The notes under the pieces were generated by a model, which saw only the letters and a list, made by a program, of their open reading frames with translations, was not told the DNA's origin and did not search any database. This document shows, one piece after another, positions 1 through 9,596 of a stretch of DNA of 37,999 nt (positions are counted from its first letter, which is position 1; every line of letters begins with the position of its first letter). The stretch spans positions 1-37,999 of the forward strand of contig QJVY01000017.1 of the NCBI GenBank assembly GCA_003235555.1, written 5' to 3'. Source of the DNA: Ignavibacteria bacterium. GTDB lineage: Bacteria; Bacteroidota; Ignavibacteria; UBA10030; SZUA-254. The translations under genes were made by a program, and so were the position numbers.

Positions 1-1567
1 AAAGAGCTCGATTGTTTGTAAGGGCGATAAAACCATTGTGCGCCTGGAACAACGGTGAGATGTCGTTGTACGATAGAGAGAAGTACGCATCCCGACCCGA
101 TGAACCCACCTGAAGTGTGGTCGCATAACCATTGAGGATTTCGCCGTCGTAGGTTGCCGATTTCTGTGTCGAGCCGTACATCCGCGTATCAGAGAAGATC
201 GAGGGATCGTTTGGCTCTTCAGAGCGGGACAGATAGACAACACCCTTGAACGAGTAGTTCTCCCAAAACCTGAAGCCCCAATCCGTCCCGACAACCAGAT
301 TGGATCCTGAACCGCTCAGATGCCGGGTGGACGCCAGTCCACCTATGAACGAGGCGTCTCCGAAACTGTATTGTACCCTCGCCATGTTCACGAGAGAAGT
401 GCGGCCGGTTTCCGCGAAGTCGCTTTCCTCCTCACCGGGGACGAGCAGATTCGTGTTTCGGTCCGAAGCCGACAAGACAGCATAGGACAATGCCCCGGTT
501 TTTCCGATCACCTTCCCGGCGACGAGGGGATCGTTGACGGTCCGTGAGTAGAAAACTCGCAAAGGAGGTCCACCAACCCCCTGGATGCTCGGCTGAAATA
601 GCTCCGATCCTTCGAGGAAGAACGGCCGGCGTTCCGGATAGAACAGCGCGAACGTGGTATTGACACTGATCAGCGAGGCATCCGACTCGATCTGGCTGAA
701 ATCGGGATTGATCACGCCTTCCAACGCCAGGTCGGGTGTCGGTAATACCTTCAGTCCGATTCCCGCGCGTCCAAGCAGTTTCTCCTCCTGGAAGCCGGCG
801 GCCGGATCGCTCCAATTTGCAAGACTGCCACGTTGCGTCCCGATCAAATAGGGGAGCACATCCACAGCCATCGTGGATCGGATCCCCTCGACTCCCTCGA
901 CCGATATCATCTGACAAAGGAGACACGGATTGTTCCTGTCCCACGGATGGGGTGTATACGTCGCGCGCGTTTCCCGGGGATAGCCGCGGCTGAGATAGAC
1001 GTTCCACGTCTGTTCTTCTTTGTCCGGAAACAGGATGCTGCTGAAAGGAATCGCCATCTCAACGGTCCATGAAGAATCGTTCATTGAGGCGGCAGAGTAC
1101 CAGACCAATTCATACGAGATGTCTTCAGAGTGCCCTCCGGCACTCTGAGAAATCACTCCATCCGCCTGGATGTTGCGCGGATTCACGACAAAATCATACG
1201 CCTTCTGCTGATCACCATATGTATCGAGGATCATCGATACGAAGTCGTCTTGCCACACATTGTCACGGTCGGCCACATGTGCTCTGAGTTGTGACATATC
1301 CGAGTCGTAGCATACGAACGAAACAAAGAGGTGCTCGTCAGTGTATGCCATTCGTATCGCGGTCATTTGTCGTGCCGGGACATTTTCTGCGGGATCGACC
1401 TCCAGCCCGGCGAATATGGGTGTGGTTCGCGCCCACCCGGGATCAGATAATGATCCGTCGAGGTCGATCGGCTCGGACAGGCGTGCCGCTGATATCGTGT
1501 ATTGGGCTCCCGCCCTGACGGATGCTGAGAGCAGGAGAACGATGACCAAAGTTAATACTCTAATCAT
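1..1567 (-). CDS. Secreted protein with N-terminal CBM9-like (DOMON-type) domain followed by DUF5916-type outer-membrane region; 3' part truncated by window edge
   Basis: Reverse-strand translation from ATG at 1567 is open to the window edge: MIRVLTLVIVLLLSASVRAGAQYTISAARLSEPIDLDGSLSDPGWARTTPIFAGLEVDPAENVPARQMTAIRMAYTDEHLFVSFVCYDSD... Signal peptide plus 'IDLDGSLSDPGW' and 'AYTDEHLFVSFVCYDSD' are typical of the CBM9-like/DUF5916 family. Not in the supplied track because it has no stop inside the window. Confidence 0.85.
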   Translation of the reverse strand, partial: MIRVLTLVIVLLLSASVRAGAQYTISAARLSEPIDLDGSLSDPGWARTTPIFAGLEVDPAENVPARQMTAIRMAYTDEHLFVSFVCYDSDMSQLRAHVADRDNVWQDDFVSMILDTYGDQQKAYDFVVNPRNIQADGVISQSAGGHSEDISYELVWYSAASMNDSSWTVEMAIPFSSILFPDKEEQTWNVYLSRGYPRETRATYTPHPWDRNNPCLLCQMISVEGVEGIRSTMAVDVLPYLIGTQRGSLANWSDPAAGFQEEKLLGRAGIGLKVLPTPDLALEGVINPDFSQIESDASLISVNTTFALFYPERRPFFLEGSELFQPSIQGVGGPPLRVFYSRTVNDPLVAGKVIGKTGALSYAVLSASDRNTNLLVPGEEESDFAETGRTSLVNMARVQYSFGDASFIGGLASTRHLSGSGSNLVVGTDWGFRFWENYSFKGVVYLSRSEEPNDPSIFSDTRMYGSTQKSATYDGEILNGYATTLQVGSSGRDAYFSLSYNDISPLFQAHNGFIALTNNRAL

Positions 1568-1769
1568 GGATTCCCTTTTTGATTTGCTGAACGGGGTGTG
1601 CGTAATGCAAACAAGTACGTAAAAAACATCGATTTGTTACGATTTTGGGTAACTGGCCCAATTTGAGGGGGCAGGTGAGTTTGCGGCAGTTGAATCCTAT
1701 CTCTATATTTCTACGAGATGTTCAGGCGTAATTATCTTCTGGTTTACTTCTCTGAGTTTGGGCGTTCTT

Positions 1770-2030
1770 CTATGAAGGATATATGCCGCCATGGGAAAAA
1801 CTAATATATGCATTGGCCGAATACGGGGGCTGGTCACTCGCGAGTAAATGGCGGAGGGAGTGGAAATGGAGCCCCTTCCTCGAGAGGCCAGTCAGGTCAA
1901 TGTATCGTTTAAACAGGTGCGTACGCCGACTCTCACCGATTAGTTGATACCGTAAAGTGAAGACGTATTCATTCTGCCTCTTCCCATGACGTGACCGTAA
2001 AAGGTGGAAGACTGAACTCCCGCGTCGCAC
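1770..2030 (-). pseudogene. Degenerate tyrosine recombinase (phage integrase/XerC-D family) C-terminal fragment
   Basis: 86-aa ORF contains NEYVFTLRYQLIGESRRTHLFKRYIDLTGLSRKGLHFHSLRHLLAS, matching the tyrosine recombinase box II (HSLRHTFAS); the following residues do not continue into the LGH...Y region. Confidence 0.65.
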
Positions 2031-2163
2031 TCTTGTAACTCATCCCCGGTATGGTTACATTGTCCTGTCATCAATGCCGTGAGCGGCCCCGCGGGCCGCG
2101 CATCACCGGCCGCCCGTCACGATTCATCCCGCGTCGTTCATACAGTACACATCGGGAATACCC

Positions 2164-2760
2164 ATGCTGCCTGAAATACTGACACGCAACCTTCGCGTAC
2201 TCTTCGTCGGGACGACCGTCTCCCGGACTTCCAATGACCTGGGGTTTTACTACCTCGGCCCGAACAACCGGTTCTGGGGGCTCCTCGAGTATGCCGGCAT
2301 CACGCCGGAACCCGTGGTCACCCCGCAGGAGCGCAAGATCCTGGTGGATACGTTCAAGACGCACGCCCTGAACGATATGTACAAAAAACTCTTCTTCGAA
2401 AAGAAGGAGGCTGCGCTGGCGAAACACCGCATCGGCCTGACGGACCTCAACCGCCGCCGCGTCGTCAGCAATGACGACGAGCCGGGCGCGAAACCGACCG
2501 CCGATGACGTCGGGAAGTTCATCCGGAAGGTGGAGAAATTCTCGCCGGAGGTCGTCGCGTTCACGGCGGGGATGGAAATTTTCGAGGGTTGTTTCAAACC
2601 CCTCTATCCGTCCGCCAGCCGCAACCGGGGGAAACAGGATTTCATGATCGGCGGGTCGGAGGTCTGGCTGATGGGCAGTCCCAGCGGACGCGTCAGGGAT
2701 ACCGAGGCCCTCGAGCAGGTGTTCGAGGACCTTGCGGAGCGGATCAGGGCCGCCGCCTGA
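2164..2760 (+). CDS. Mug/TDG-like uracil-DNA glycosylase superfamily protein with substituted motif I
   Basis: LRVLFVGTTVSRTSNDLGFYYLGPNNRFWGLLEYAG and RGKQDFMIGGSEVWLMGSPSGRVRD align with E. coli Mug [29 protein letters not shown] and [24 protein letters not shown] (recalled). Confidence 0.8.
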   Translation: MLPEILTRNLRVLFVGTTVSRTSNDLGFYYLGPNNRFWGLLEYAGITPEPVVTPQERKILVDTFKTHALNDMYKKLFFEKKEAALAKHRIGLTDLNRRRVVSNDDEPGAKPTADDVGKFIRKVEKFSPEVVAFTAGMEIFEGCFKPLYPSASRNRGKQDFMIGGSEVWLMGSPSGRVRDTEALEQVFEDLAERIRAAA

Positions 2761-2808
2761 ACCGCATTGACCCTGCCGGTTCCGTCGAACCCGACAAAGG
2801 AGAACCTG

Positions 2809-3396
2809 ATGAATGCGAAAATGATCGTCGTCCTGGCCGCTTTCCTGTGGTGTGCATTCACCACGTCCGCCCAGGTCCGGACGGAGGAAACCCGCGTCAC
2901 CGTCGATTCATTGAAAGGCGACACCACCTACACAAAATCGGTCACGATCTCGGAGAGTGAGGACATTACGCCCCGCAACTCGATGATCGTCATCAATCCG
3001 CTGAAATTTTTCCTCTTCTATAATATCACCTACATCCACAAATTTTCCCCCGCGATGGCGGGAGGGGTGGGATTCCAGGTCCCCACGCTCTCTGGCCTGG
3101 ACGGCTTCGGCGTGAGCGCCGAGCTCCGGCTCCACCCTTCGGGGAAGTCCCTCCGGGGGTTCTACGTCGCGCCGAATTTTTCATACAACCACCTCACCAG
3201 CGGTGACGTGGAATCCTCACCCTCTTCGGTCGGGGTGCTGGTCGGCTGGCAGTGGTTCCCGGGTGACGAGTTCGCGATGGGCCTGGGACTGGGTGTGGAT
3301 TACTATGTCGGTTCGGTTTCCGACAAGAGCCACGATTTCAGCAGTTACGACGGCACGGCGCCGCTGGTACGTTTCGACATCGGCTACGCGTGGTGA
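2809..3396 (+). CDS. Outer-membrane beta-barrel-like protein
   Basis: ATG 2809 preceded by AAAGGAG; signal peptide MNAKMIVVLAAFLWCAFTTSAQ; alternating amphipathic glycine/aromatic-rich strands. Confidence 0.6.
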   Translation: MNAKMIVVLAAFLWCAFTTSAQVRTEETRVTVDSLKGDTTYTKSVTISESEDITPRNSMIVINPLKFFLFYNITYIHKFSPAMAGGVGFQVPTLSGLDGFGVSAELRLHPSGKSLRGFYVAPNFSYNHLTSGDVESSPSSVGVLVGWQWFPGDEFAMGLGLGVDYYVGSVSDKSHDFSSYDGTAPLVRFDIGYAW

Positions 3397-3398
3397 AC

Positions 3399-4484
3399 AT
3401 GCAGATCGGGATCGTGGGCCTGCCATTCTCGGGAAAGTCAACCCTCTTCCAGACCATCACCAGGACGCACATCGACCCGGCGGCGCTCGCGCGGTCGGAG
3501 AGCCACCAGGCGATGGTCAGCGTTCCTGACGCCCGGCTCGACCGGATGACCGAAGTCTTCAATCCGAAAAAAACCGTCCACGCGGTGATCGAGTTCGTCG
3601 ACGTCGTGGGTTTGAGCAGGGGGGACGCGGGGTCCACGCAGTTCACGACCAAATTCCTCGCGGACGTGAAGACCAACGACGCGCTGGTTCAGGTCGTCAG
3701 GCTCTTCGCCGACGAAACGGTGGCACACCCGGACGGGCCGGTCGACCCCCTTCGTGATGTTTCGAGTTTCGAAACCGAGTTCATGCTCTCCGACATGGCG
3801 ATCATCGAGACGCGGATCGAACGGATCAGGAAAAACCTGCAGAAAGCGGGCGACGAGGTGGGGAAGCGCGAACTGCCGGTGCTCGAACGCTGCAATGACC
3901 TGCTGCAGGCGGGCACACCGCTCAGGAACGCGGAATTCACGAAGGAGGAGGGGGCGATCCTGAAGACCTACCAGCTCCTCACCGCGAAGCCGATGCTCAT
4001 CGCGCTGAACGGCGACGAGACGCAGGTCGGTTCCATTGAAGAGATTGCCGGGAAAATCCGGGCCGCGCACGGCGGTCCGAACGTGAAAGTCCTGGGATTT
4101 TTCGGAAAGATCGAGCTGGAGATGTCTGAACTTTCAAAAGAAGAGGCCGCGGTCTTCATGACCGAATATGGGATCCGGGAATCGGCGCTGGACACGCTGC
4201 TGAGGGAGGCGTACGACCTGCTCGGTCTTCAGTCGTTTTTCACCGTGGGCGAGGACGAGTGCCGGGCGTGGACCATCAGGAAAGGGATGACGGCCCAGGA
4301 GTCGGCGGGGGTCATCCATTCCGATTTCGTGACCAAATTCATCCGGGCGGAGGTCGTGCATTACGACGACTTCGTCGCCAACGACGCGTCGTTCGCAAAA
4401 GTCAAGGAGAAGGGCCTTTGGCGGCTGGAGGGGAGGGAATACGTCGTCCGGGAGGGCGACATTATTTCGATCCGGCACGGGTAG
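3399..4484 (+). CDS. ychF: YchF/Obg-related P-loop NTPase with C-terminal TGS-like (DUF933) domain
   Basis: MQIGIVGLPFSGKSTLFQTITR at the N-terminus, FVDVVGLSRGD (G3-like), C-terminal SFFTVGEDECRAWTIRKGMTAQESAGVIHSDFVTKFIRAEVV typical of YchF. Confidence 0.85.
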   Translation: MQIGIVGLPFSGKSTLFQTITRTHIDPAALARSESHQAMVSVPDARLDRMTEVFNPKKTVHAVIEFVDVVGLSRGDAGSTQFTTKFLADVKTNDALVQVVRLFADETVAHPDGPVDPLRDVSSFETEFMLSDMAIIETRIERIRKNLQKAGDEVGKRELPVLERCNDLLQAGTPLRNAEFTKEEGAILKTYQLLTAKPMLIALNGDETQVGSIEEIAGKIRAAHGGPNVKVLGFFGKIELEMSELSKEEAAVFMTEYGIRESALDTLLREAYDLLGLQSFFTVGEDECRAWTIRKGMTAQESAGVIHSDFVTKFIRAEVVHYDDFVANDASFAKVKEKGLWRLEGREYVVREGDIISIRHG

Positions 4485-4505
4485 GAGCTCCGGACGAGGA
4501 CGGGC

Positions 4506-5825
4506 CTACTCCACGGTGACGAACCCCTCCCGTGAGACCATTTCGAACACCGGCAGTTCCGTGACGTATGCCCCGGCCCCGAGCGACCGGAAGAGGTAGG
4601 GACCGAACGGCCGGAAGAGGAGACGGGCCCTCACGTTCCACACCCCGGCGGTCGGGGGGATGAAGGCGTATTCGGCGACCCGGGATTCGAAGGGGGCGAG
4701 GGTCCGGTTCACCAGAGAATCCAGTTCGAAGACATTGGACTCGTGTCCGTCCTTGTAGAGCGTCCCGTTGAAAATCGTGAGGAGGGTGTCCTCGTTCGGC
4801 CTGAGCGCGCTGTTGTTGTCCATCAGGTCGCCGTTCGCGTCGAGATATCCGCTCCTGCAGACAGTATCCTCCCCCTTCCACACCGTCACCTCGATCCACA
4901 TCTGCCTGTTGAAGAAGACCGACGTCGGAAGGTTATGGCCCGTTTTGTCGTTGGTGACGCGGACGCCGACGAGGAGGGTGTCGCCGGCGCCGCCCGGGAC
5001 CGGTGGCACGAGCTCCATCGACGCGGCGTTTTTCAGCAAAGAGTCCACCTCGGCCAACTGTTCCGCCTTCCCCGGGAAATCCGTGATCGCCACGTCCACA
5101 CCGGCGAACGAATGCCGGTGCAGGTCGCTGCGCACCGGCCCGGTCGGCGCCGCCCTCCCGGAATATTTCCGCATGTGGCAGTCCTGGCATTCCACCGACA
5201 TCCCGCCCCAGGCGCTGTTCTGCCATTCGGTGAAGGTCACTTCCACGGGAACGTCGTTGACCGTCAGGTCGTGGCACTGCCGGCAGACGTCCGACCGGTC
5301 GTAGTCGGAGTCGTACCCGTGTTCATGGGCGGAAGTGGGCTCCGGGTCGGTGAGCGTTCCGTATTTTACCGGCCCCGGCTCCACCGAGTAGCGGATCAGC
5401 TGGTCGGTCGACAGGAAGGGGGGACGGAGGACGTGACAGAGGTCGCAGGTGATCCCCTCCCTCACCAGCGGATCGAGATCGGGGAAATCGAACGTCGGTT
5501 TCGTGTTTCCGGTCAGGAACCCGACGGGGGCGTGGCACTGGAAACAGGTTTCCCCGAGTTTCCCCGCGGTGCTCTGCTGCAGGGAATTGTTCGCCAGCAT
5601 CCAGATCGGGTCCGCGGTCGAGTATTTGTGCATCGAGCCTTCCCATTCGGCGACGTACCGCGCGTGGCACGGTGCGCAGGCGTCCGCCGAACTGAAATCG
5701 GACAGGGCGTACGCCGCCGCGGGCGGGGGAGCGATGGCCGTTTCGTCCCTGCCGCACCCGGACGTCAGGCCCAGGGCGATGATGGCGGCGAAGGCGCGGA
5801 GCACGGCGATGTGATTGAAGGTCAT
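4506..5825 (-). CDS. Multiheme c-type cytochrome lipoprotein (five CxxCH)
   Basis: Lipobox-like LTSGC at the N-terminus; heme motifs CAPCH, CFQCH, CDLCH, CRQCH, CQDCH. Confidence 0.85.
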   Translation of the reverse strand: MTFNHIAVLRAFAAIIALGLTSGCGRDETAIAPPPAAAYALSDFSSADACAPCHARYVAEWEGSMHKYSTADPIWMLANNSLQQSTAGKLGETCFQCHAPVGFLTGNTKPTFDFPDLDPLVREGITCDLCHVLRPPFLSTDQLIRYSVEPGPVKYGTLTDPEPTSAHEHGYDSDYDRSDVCRQCHDLTVNDVPVEVTFTEWQNSAWGGMSVECQDCHMRKYSGRAAPTGPVRSDLHRHSFAGVDVAITDFPGKAEQLAEVDSLLKNAASMELVPPVPGGAGDTLLVGVRVTNDKTGHNLPTSVFFNRQMWIEVTVWKGEDTVCRSGYLDANGDLMDNNSALRPNEDTLLTIFNGTLYKDGHESNVFELDSLVNRTLAPFESRVAEYAFIPPTAGVWNVRARLLFRPFGPYLFRSLGAGAYVTELPVFEMVSREGFVTVE

Positions 5826-5838
5826 GCGGATTGGATCC

Positions 5839-7275
5839 CTACGGTGAGACCGACAGCCCGGTCGGCATTTTCCCCACCTCGAGGACCCGGACGATACCGG
5901 CGAGGAGGTTGTCGATGACCACCACGTTTCCCACGAAATTGATGTTGTACCGCGGGACGAACGAGTGCCCGGAGTTCTCGTTCGAGACGAAGGTGTACCG
6001 TCCGTCGGGCGTGATGTCGCACCCGTGCGGGTAGTTGAACACCCGGGGCTCCGCGGGGGATTCGTAGACCTTCGCCACCCGGCGCAGTGGGATGCTGATC
6101 GCCGACACCGTGTGATCGCGCCGGTTGGTGACGTAGCAGAGCGTGTTGTCGGGTGTGAACTGCAGGTGCCAGGGCTGGTCCCCGACGGCGAAGGAGTCCA
6201 CCACCGTCATCGATGCCGTGCTGATCATCCGCACCTCCCGGGTCTCCGAGCAGGCGACGGCCAGGACCGAATCGTCGGGGGAGACCGCGAGTTCCATGGG
6301 CAGGTACCTCGGAGTCCCGGTCGGGTTGACGTCCCAGGCGAGCGGTATCGTTGCGACGACCGTATCGCCCGCCACGTCGATGACCGACACGTTGTCGGAC
6401 ATCATGTTCGCCGCGTAGACGGTCGTGCCGGCGTGGTTCATCCGGAGCCCGTGCGGCATGGACCAGAGGGTGATCTCCCCGACGAGGGCCATGGTCGCCG
6501 TGTTCACGACGGACAGTTTGTTGGTGAAAGCGGTGGTGAACTGCGAGACGTAGAGTTTCGACCCGTCGGGCGTGAGGGCGAGGAGGGCCGGGGCGCCGGG
6601 AATCGACGCCTTCCCCACGAGGGTGTCGGTCCGGGCATCGAACTTCCAGACCTCCCCCGCGTTGATCAGCGAGACGTACCAGTAGTCGTCGTTCGCGGTG
6701 ACGAAATGGGGGCCCTCGACGATCTGTGTGGAGCCGACGTCGATGATCCTCGTGACCAGAAGGTGTCCGGCGTCGATGATCGACACGTTGTCCTCACCCT
6801 GGTTCGGCACGTACACCCTCTTCGCGGTTCCCGCATAGGGGGCCGAGCCCGCGTCGTTCACCGCCCCTTCATCGATCCATCGCTTCAGGAAATTCACTTC
6901 TGCCGCGGTCGGCGTCGTCGCCGTAGGGGGATGGGATTTCCGGAGGGGCGTGCCGTCGAAGAGCAGGGTCAGGAGGCTGTTCCTCGCCCTCCGGCTGACG
7001 AGGACTTCTCCGTGGTCCGACCCAGCGATCATTCCGGTCCAGGAAGCGAGCGAGAGTCCCGCGGCCCGGTCAGCCGCGGAATGACATCCGGCAGTCGCGC
7101 AGTTGCCGGTCAGGATCGGCTGGACGTGCCGGGAGTAGACGATCGTCGTGATTGCACCGTAGTCGATGACCGCCACGGGGGATTCATTCTCCGAGCACCC
7201 CGGCGTGATGGCGAGCAGCGCAACGAGGAGTCTGGCGCCCGGGCGGGCGACGCTGTGGAATGTCCTGAACATCAT
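5839..7275 (-). CDS. YVTN-type beta-propeller lipoprotein with N-terminal PSCyt1-like cytochrome module (CATAGCH)
   Basis: Likely start MMFRTFHS... at 7275 (AGGA upstream) rather than 7659; lipobox ITPGC; VQPILTGNCATAGCHSAADRAAGLSL; repeated YVPNQGEDNVSIIDA / LYVSQFTT..LSVVNTATM / VYAANMMSDNVSVIDVAGD propeller blades. Confidence 0.85.
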   Translation of the reverse strand: MMFRTFHSVARPGARLLVALLAITPGCSENESPVAVIDYGAITTIVYSRHVQPILTGNCATAGCHSAADRAAGLSLASWTGMIAGSDHGEVLVSRRARNSLLTLLFDGTPLRKSHPPTATTPTAAEVNFLKRWIDEGAVNDAGSAPYAGTAKRVYVPNQGEDNVSIIDAGHLLVTRIIDVGSTQIVEGPHFVTANDDYWYVSLINAGEVWKFDARTDTLVGKASIPGAPALLALTPDGSKLYVSQFTTAFTNKLSVVNTATMALVGEITLWSMPHGLRMNHAGTTVYAANMMSDNVSVIDVAGDTVVATIPLAWDVNPTGTPRYLPMELAVSPDDSVLAVACSETREVRMISTASMTVVDSFAVGDQPWHLQFTPDNTLCYVTNRRDHTVSAISIPLRRVAKVYESPAEPRVFNYPHGCDITPDGRYTFVSNENSGHSFVPRYNINFVGNVVVIDNLLAGIVRVLEVGKMPTGLSVSP

Positions 7276-7444
7276 GTGGTTCCTGAACTGTCCTGACTTG
7301 CCGGACGTGAAAAAAAGTCCGTCCGGGGGGAAATCCGTCGAATGTGATGAGTGCCGGTGGAAGTAAAGAACTGCGGGAGTGGTGAAATTTCCCGGTTTCG
7401 TGATGGGGACGCCGGGCACCGCTTCGGGCGGGTGGCCTGGTGTG

Positions 7445-7463
7445 GCGCGACTGATCGTCGCGC
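7445..7463. promoter_or_regulatory. Inverted repeat GCGCGAC-TGATC-GTCGCGC in a divergent intergenic region
   Basis: Perfect 7-bp arms with a 5-nt spacer, between the divergent propeller and hydroxyacid dehydrogenase genes. Confidence 0.35.
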
Positions 7464-7733
7464 GTATGACATGAATGTACTCCATTTTACGCGGGCAGAC
7501 AAGTCCCGCACCGGTCCCGACTGACCGTGAATGTCGTGGAGGAACCGGAATCACGCCCCGGTTCGCGTCTCCGGCCATGAATGTCGGCCATCTCCCGAAT
7601 TTCTTTGAAATTGCGTGATTTTTCACCATTTTTACGATGGTGATGTTGATTCCCGGCACATTTTGGGGTGGATTTTATGACTATCCTGATGACGGGGGCA
7701 TTTCCGAGACGAATTATATTCAGGGTGTAGAAA

Positions 7734-8690
7734 ATTACCGTCCTCATAGCAAGCCCGGTCTCCCCGGCGGCGATCGGTGAACTCAGGAAAAAATACGGGG
7801 TAAAAACTGCGATCGGCGTTCCCGCGGCTGAGCTGCACCGGGAATTGTCCACCGCCGAAGTGCTTGTTTTTCGCAGCGGCGTGTCGCTTACCGCGGAGGT
7901 ACTTTCGAAGGCGAAGCAACTCCGGTTGATCGTCCGGGCCGGGTCCGGGATGGACAACATCGACCTCGACTACGTACGGGAAAACGGCATCACCTTCGTC
8001 CGGATCCCCGAACCGGGGGCGAGGGCGGTTGCCGAACTCAGTTTTACGATGATGCTCGCCCTCGCCAGGAACCTCTTCCGGGCGGACGCCGAATGGCGGG
8101 CGGGACACTGGGTGAAGCACGACCTGCCGGCCTACCTCCTGGACCGGAAGGTCCTGGGGATCGTCGGGGCCGGCAACATCGGGACGGTCGTGGGCCGGCT
8201 CGGCGCGGCCTGGGGCATGACGGTGATCGGCTGCGTGGATGAAAGCGTGCGGACCCCCGAAATCGACGCGGGCCTCCTGGCCAACAACATCCGGCCGGCG
8301 GATTTTCGCGAAGTGGTGACGACATCGGATTTCGTGAGTATTCACGTTCCGCTGATGGCGTCCACCAGGGGGTTATTCGACGAAAAGGTCCTCCGTTCGA
8401 TGAAACCGGGATCGTTCCTGTTGAATCTCGCGCGGGGGGGCGTGGTGGACGAACGCGCGCTCCTGAAAATACTCAGGGAGGGCGGAGGCATCGCGGGCGC
8501 GGGCCTCGACGTCCATGAATCCGAGGGCGAGGGAAAAATCTCGCCGCTGGCAGCGCTTCCGAACGTCATCCTGACCCCGCACATGGGGGCGCAGACCGTC
8601 GACTCCCAGCGGGAGATCGGCGAAAGGATGGTCCGGATCGTGGACGACTACGCGGCAAACCGTTCCCCGGCGGGGAAGGACCAGGCATGA
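7734..8690 (+). CDS. D-isomer-specific 2-hydroxyacid dehydrogenase family protein
   Basis: [11 protein letters not shown] (Rossmann), [13 protein letters not shown] (Arg), [11 protein letters not shown] (Glu), [11 protein letters not shown] (His). Homologous-looking sequence extends upstream of the track's TTG start (7845): [36 protein letters not shown]; proposed ATT start at 7734 with AGGG about 8 nt upstream. Confidence 0.85.
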   Translation: MTVLIASPVSPAAIGELRKKYGVKTAIGVPAAELHRELSTAEVLVFRSGVSLTAEVLSKAKQLRLIVRAGSGMDNIDLDYVRENGITFVRIPEPGARAVAELSFTMMLALARNLFRADAEWRAGHWVKHDLPAYLLDRKVLGIVGAGNIGTVVGRLGAAWGMTVIGCVDESVRTPEIDAGLLANNIRPADFREVVTTSDFVSIHVPLMASTRGLFDEKVLRSMKPGSFLLNLARGGVVDERALLKILREGGGIAGAGLDVHESEGEGKISPLAALPNVILTPHMGAQTVDSQREIGERMVRIVDDYAANRSPAGKDQA

Positions 8691-9592
8691 AAGGTGCGAC
8701 GGAGATGAAAAAGAAAACGACTCAATTCAGGGAAATGCTCAACTCTCCCGGCCTCGAGTTCCTCATGGAAGCCCACGACGGGTTGAGCGCGAAGATCGTC
8801 GAGGAAGCAGGTTTCCGTGGGATCTGGGCGAGCGGCCTGGCGATCTCCGCGTCCCTGGGGGTGCGGGACAACAACGAGGCGAGCTGGACGCAGGTCCTCG
8901 ACGTCGTCGAATTCATGTCGGACGCGACCGGGATACCGATCATGCTCGACGCGGACACGGGTTACGGGAATTTCAACAACGTCCGGCGGCTTGTCCGGAA
9001 ACTCGAACAGCGCCGGGTGGCCGCCATGTGCATCGAGGACAAGCTCTTCCCGAAGACGAATTCCTTCATCAAGGGCGATCAGCAGCGGCTCGCCGACGTC
9101 GCGGAGTTCTCCGGCAAGATCCGCGCGGCGAAGGACACGCAGCAGGATCCGGACTTCTCGGTGGTGGCGAGGATCGAGGCGCTCATCGCCGGCTGGGGGA
9201 TGGAGGAGGCTCTCTCGCGCGCCGAGGCGTACCGCGCCGCCGGGGCGGACGCGCTCCTGGTGCACAGCAAGCTACCGACGCCGGACCAGGTCCTGGAATT
9301 CATGAAACACTGGGGGAAAAAGTGCCCCGTGGTGATCGTACCCACGATGTATTTCTCCACGCCGGCGGACGTCTTCGCGAAGGCCGGGGTGAGCCTCGTG
9401 ATCTGGGCGAACCACCTCCTGAGGTCTTCGATCACCGCGATGCGCGAGACCGCCAGGACCATCCACGCGGAGCGGTCGATCGCGTCGGTGGAGCCCCGCA
9501 TTGCGTCGGTGAAGGAGGTCTTCAACCTCCAGGACGCGGCCGAACTCGAACGGGCTGAAGAAACCTACCTTCCCAAAAAACCTTCACGCTGA
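8687..9592 (+). CDS. pepM: Phosphoenolpyruvate mutase
   Basis: [12 protein letters not shown] (PepM signature EDKxFPKxNS), [81 protein letters not shown]...YLPKK. ATGA overlap with the upstream gene. Confidence 0.96.
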   Translation: MKGATEMKKKTTQFREMLNSPGLEFLMEAHDGLSAKIVEEAGFRGIWASGLAISASLGVRDNNEASWTQVLDVVEFMSDATGIPIMLDADTGYGNFNNVRRLVRKLEQRRVAAMCIEDKLFPKTNSFIKGDQQRLADVAEFSGKIRAAKDTQQDPDFSVVARIEALIAGWGMEEALSRAEAYRAAGADALLVHSKLPTPDQVLEFMKHWGKKCPVVIVPTMYFSTPADVFAKAGVSLVIWANHLLRSSITAMRETARTIHAERSIASVEPRIASVKEVFNLQDAAELERAEETYLPKKPSR

Positions 9593-9596
9593 ACTG

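Noticed and set aside
4743-7296. 391-aa and 443-aa plus-strand ORFs opposite the cytochrome and propeller genes
   Set aside because: Composition (HRR, DRD, VRV runs) matches antisense frames; the opposite strand carries five CxxCH and propeller repeats.
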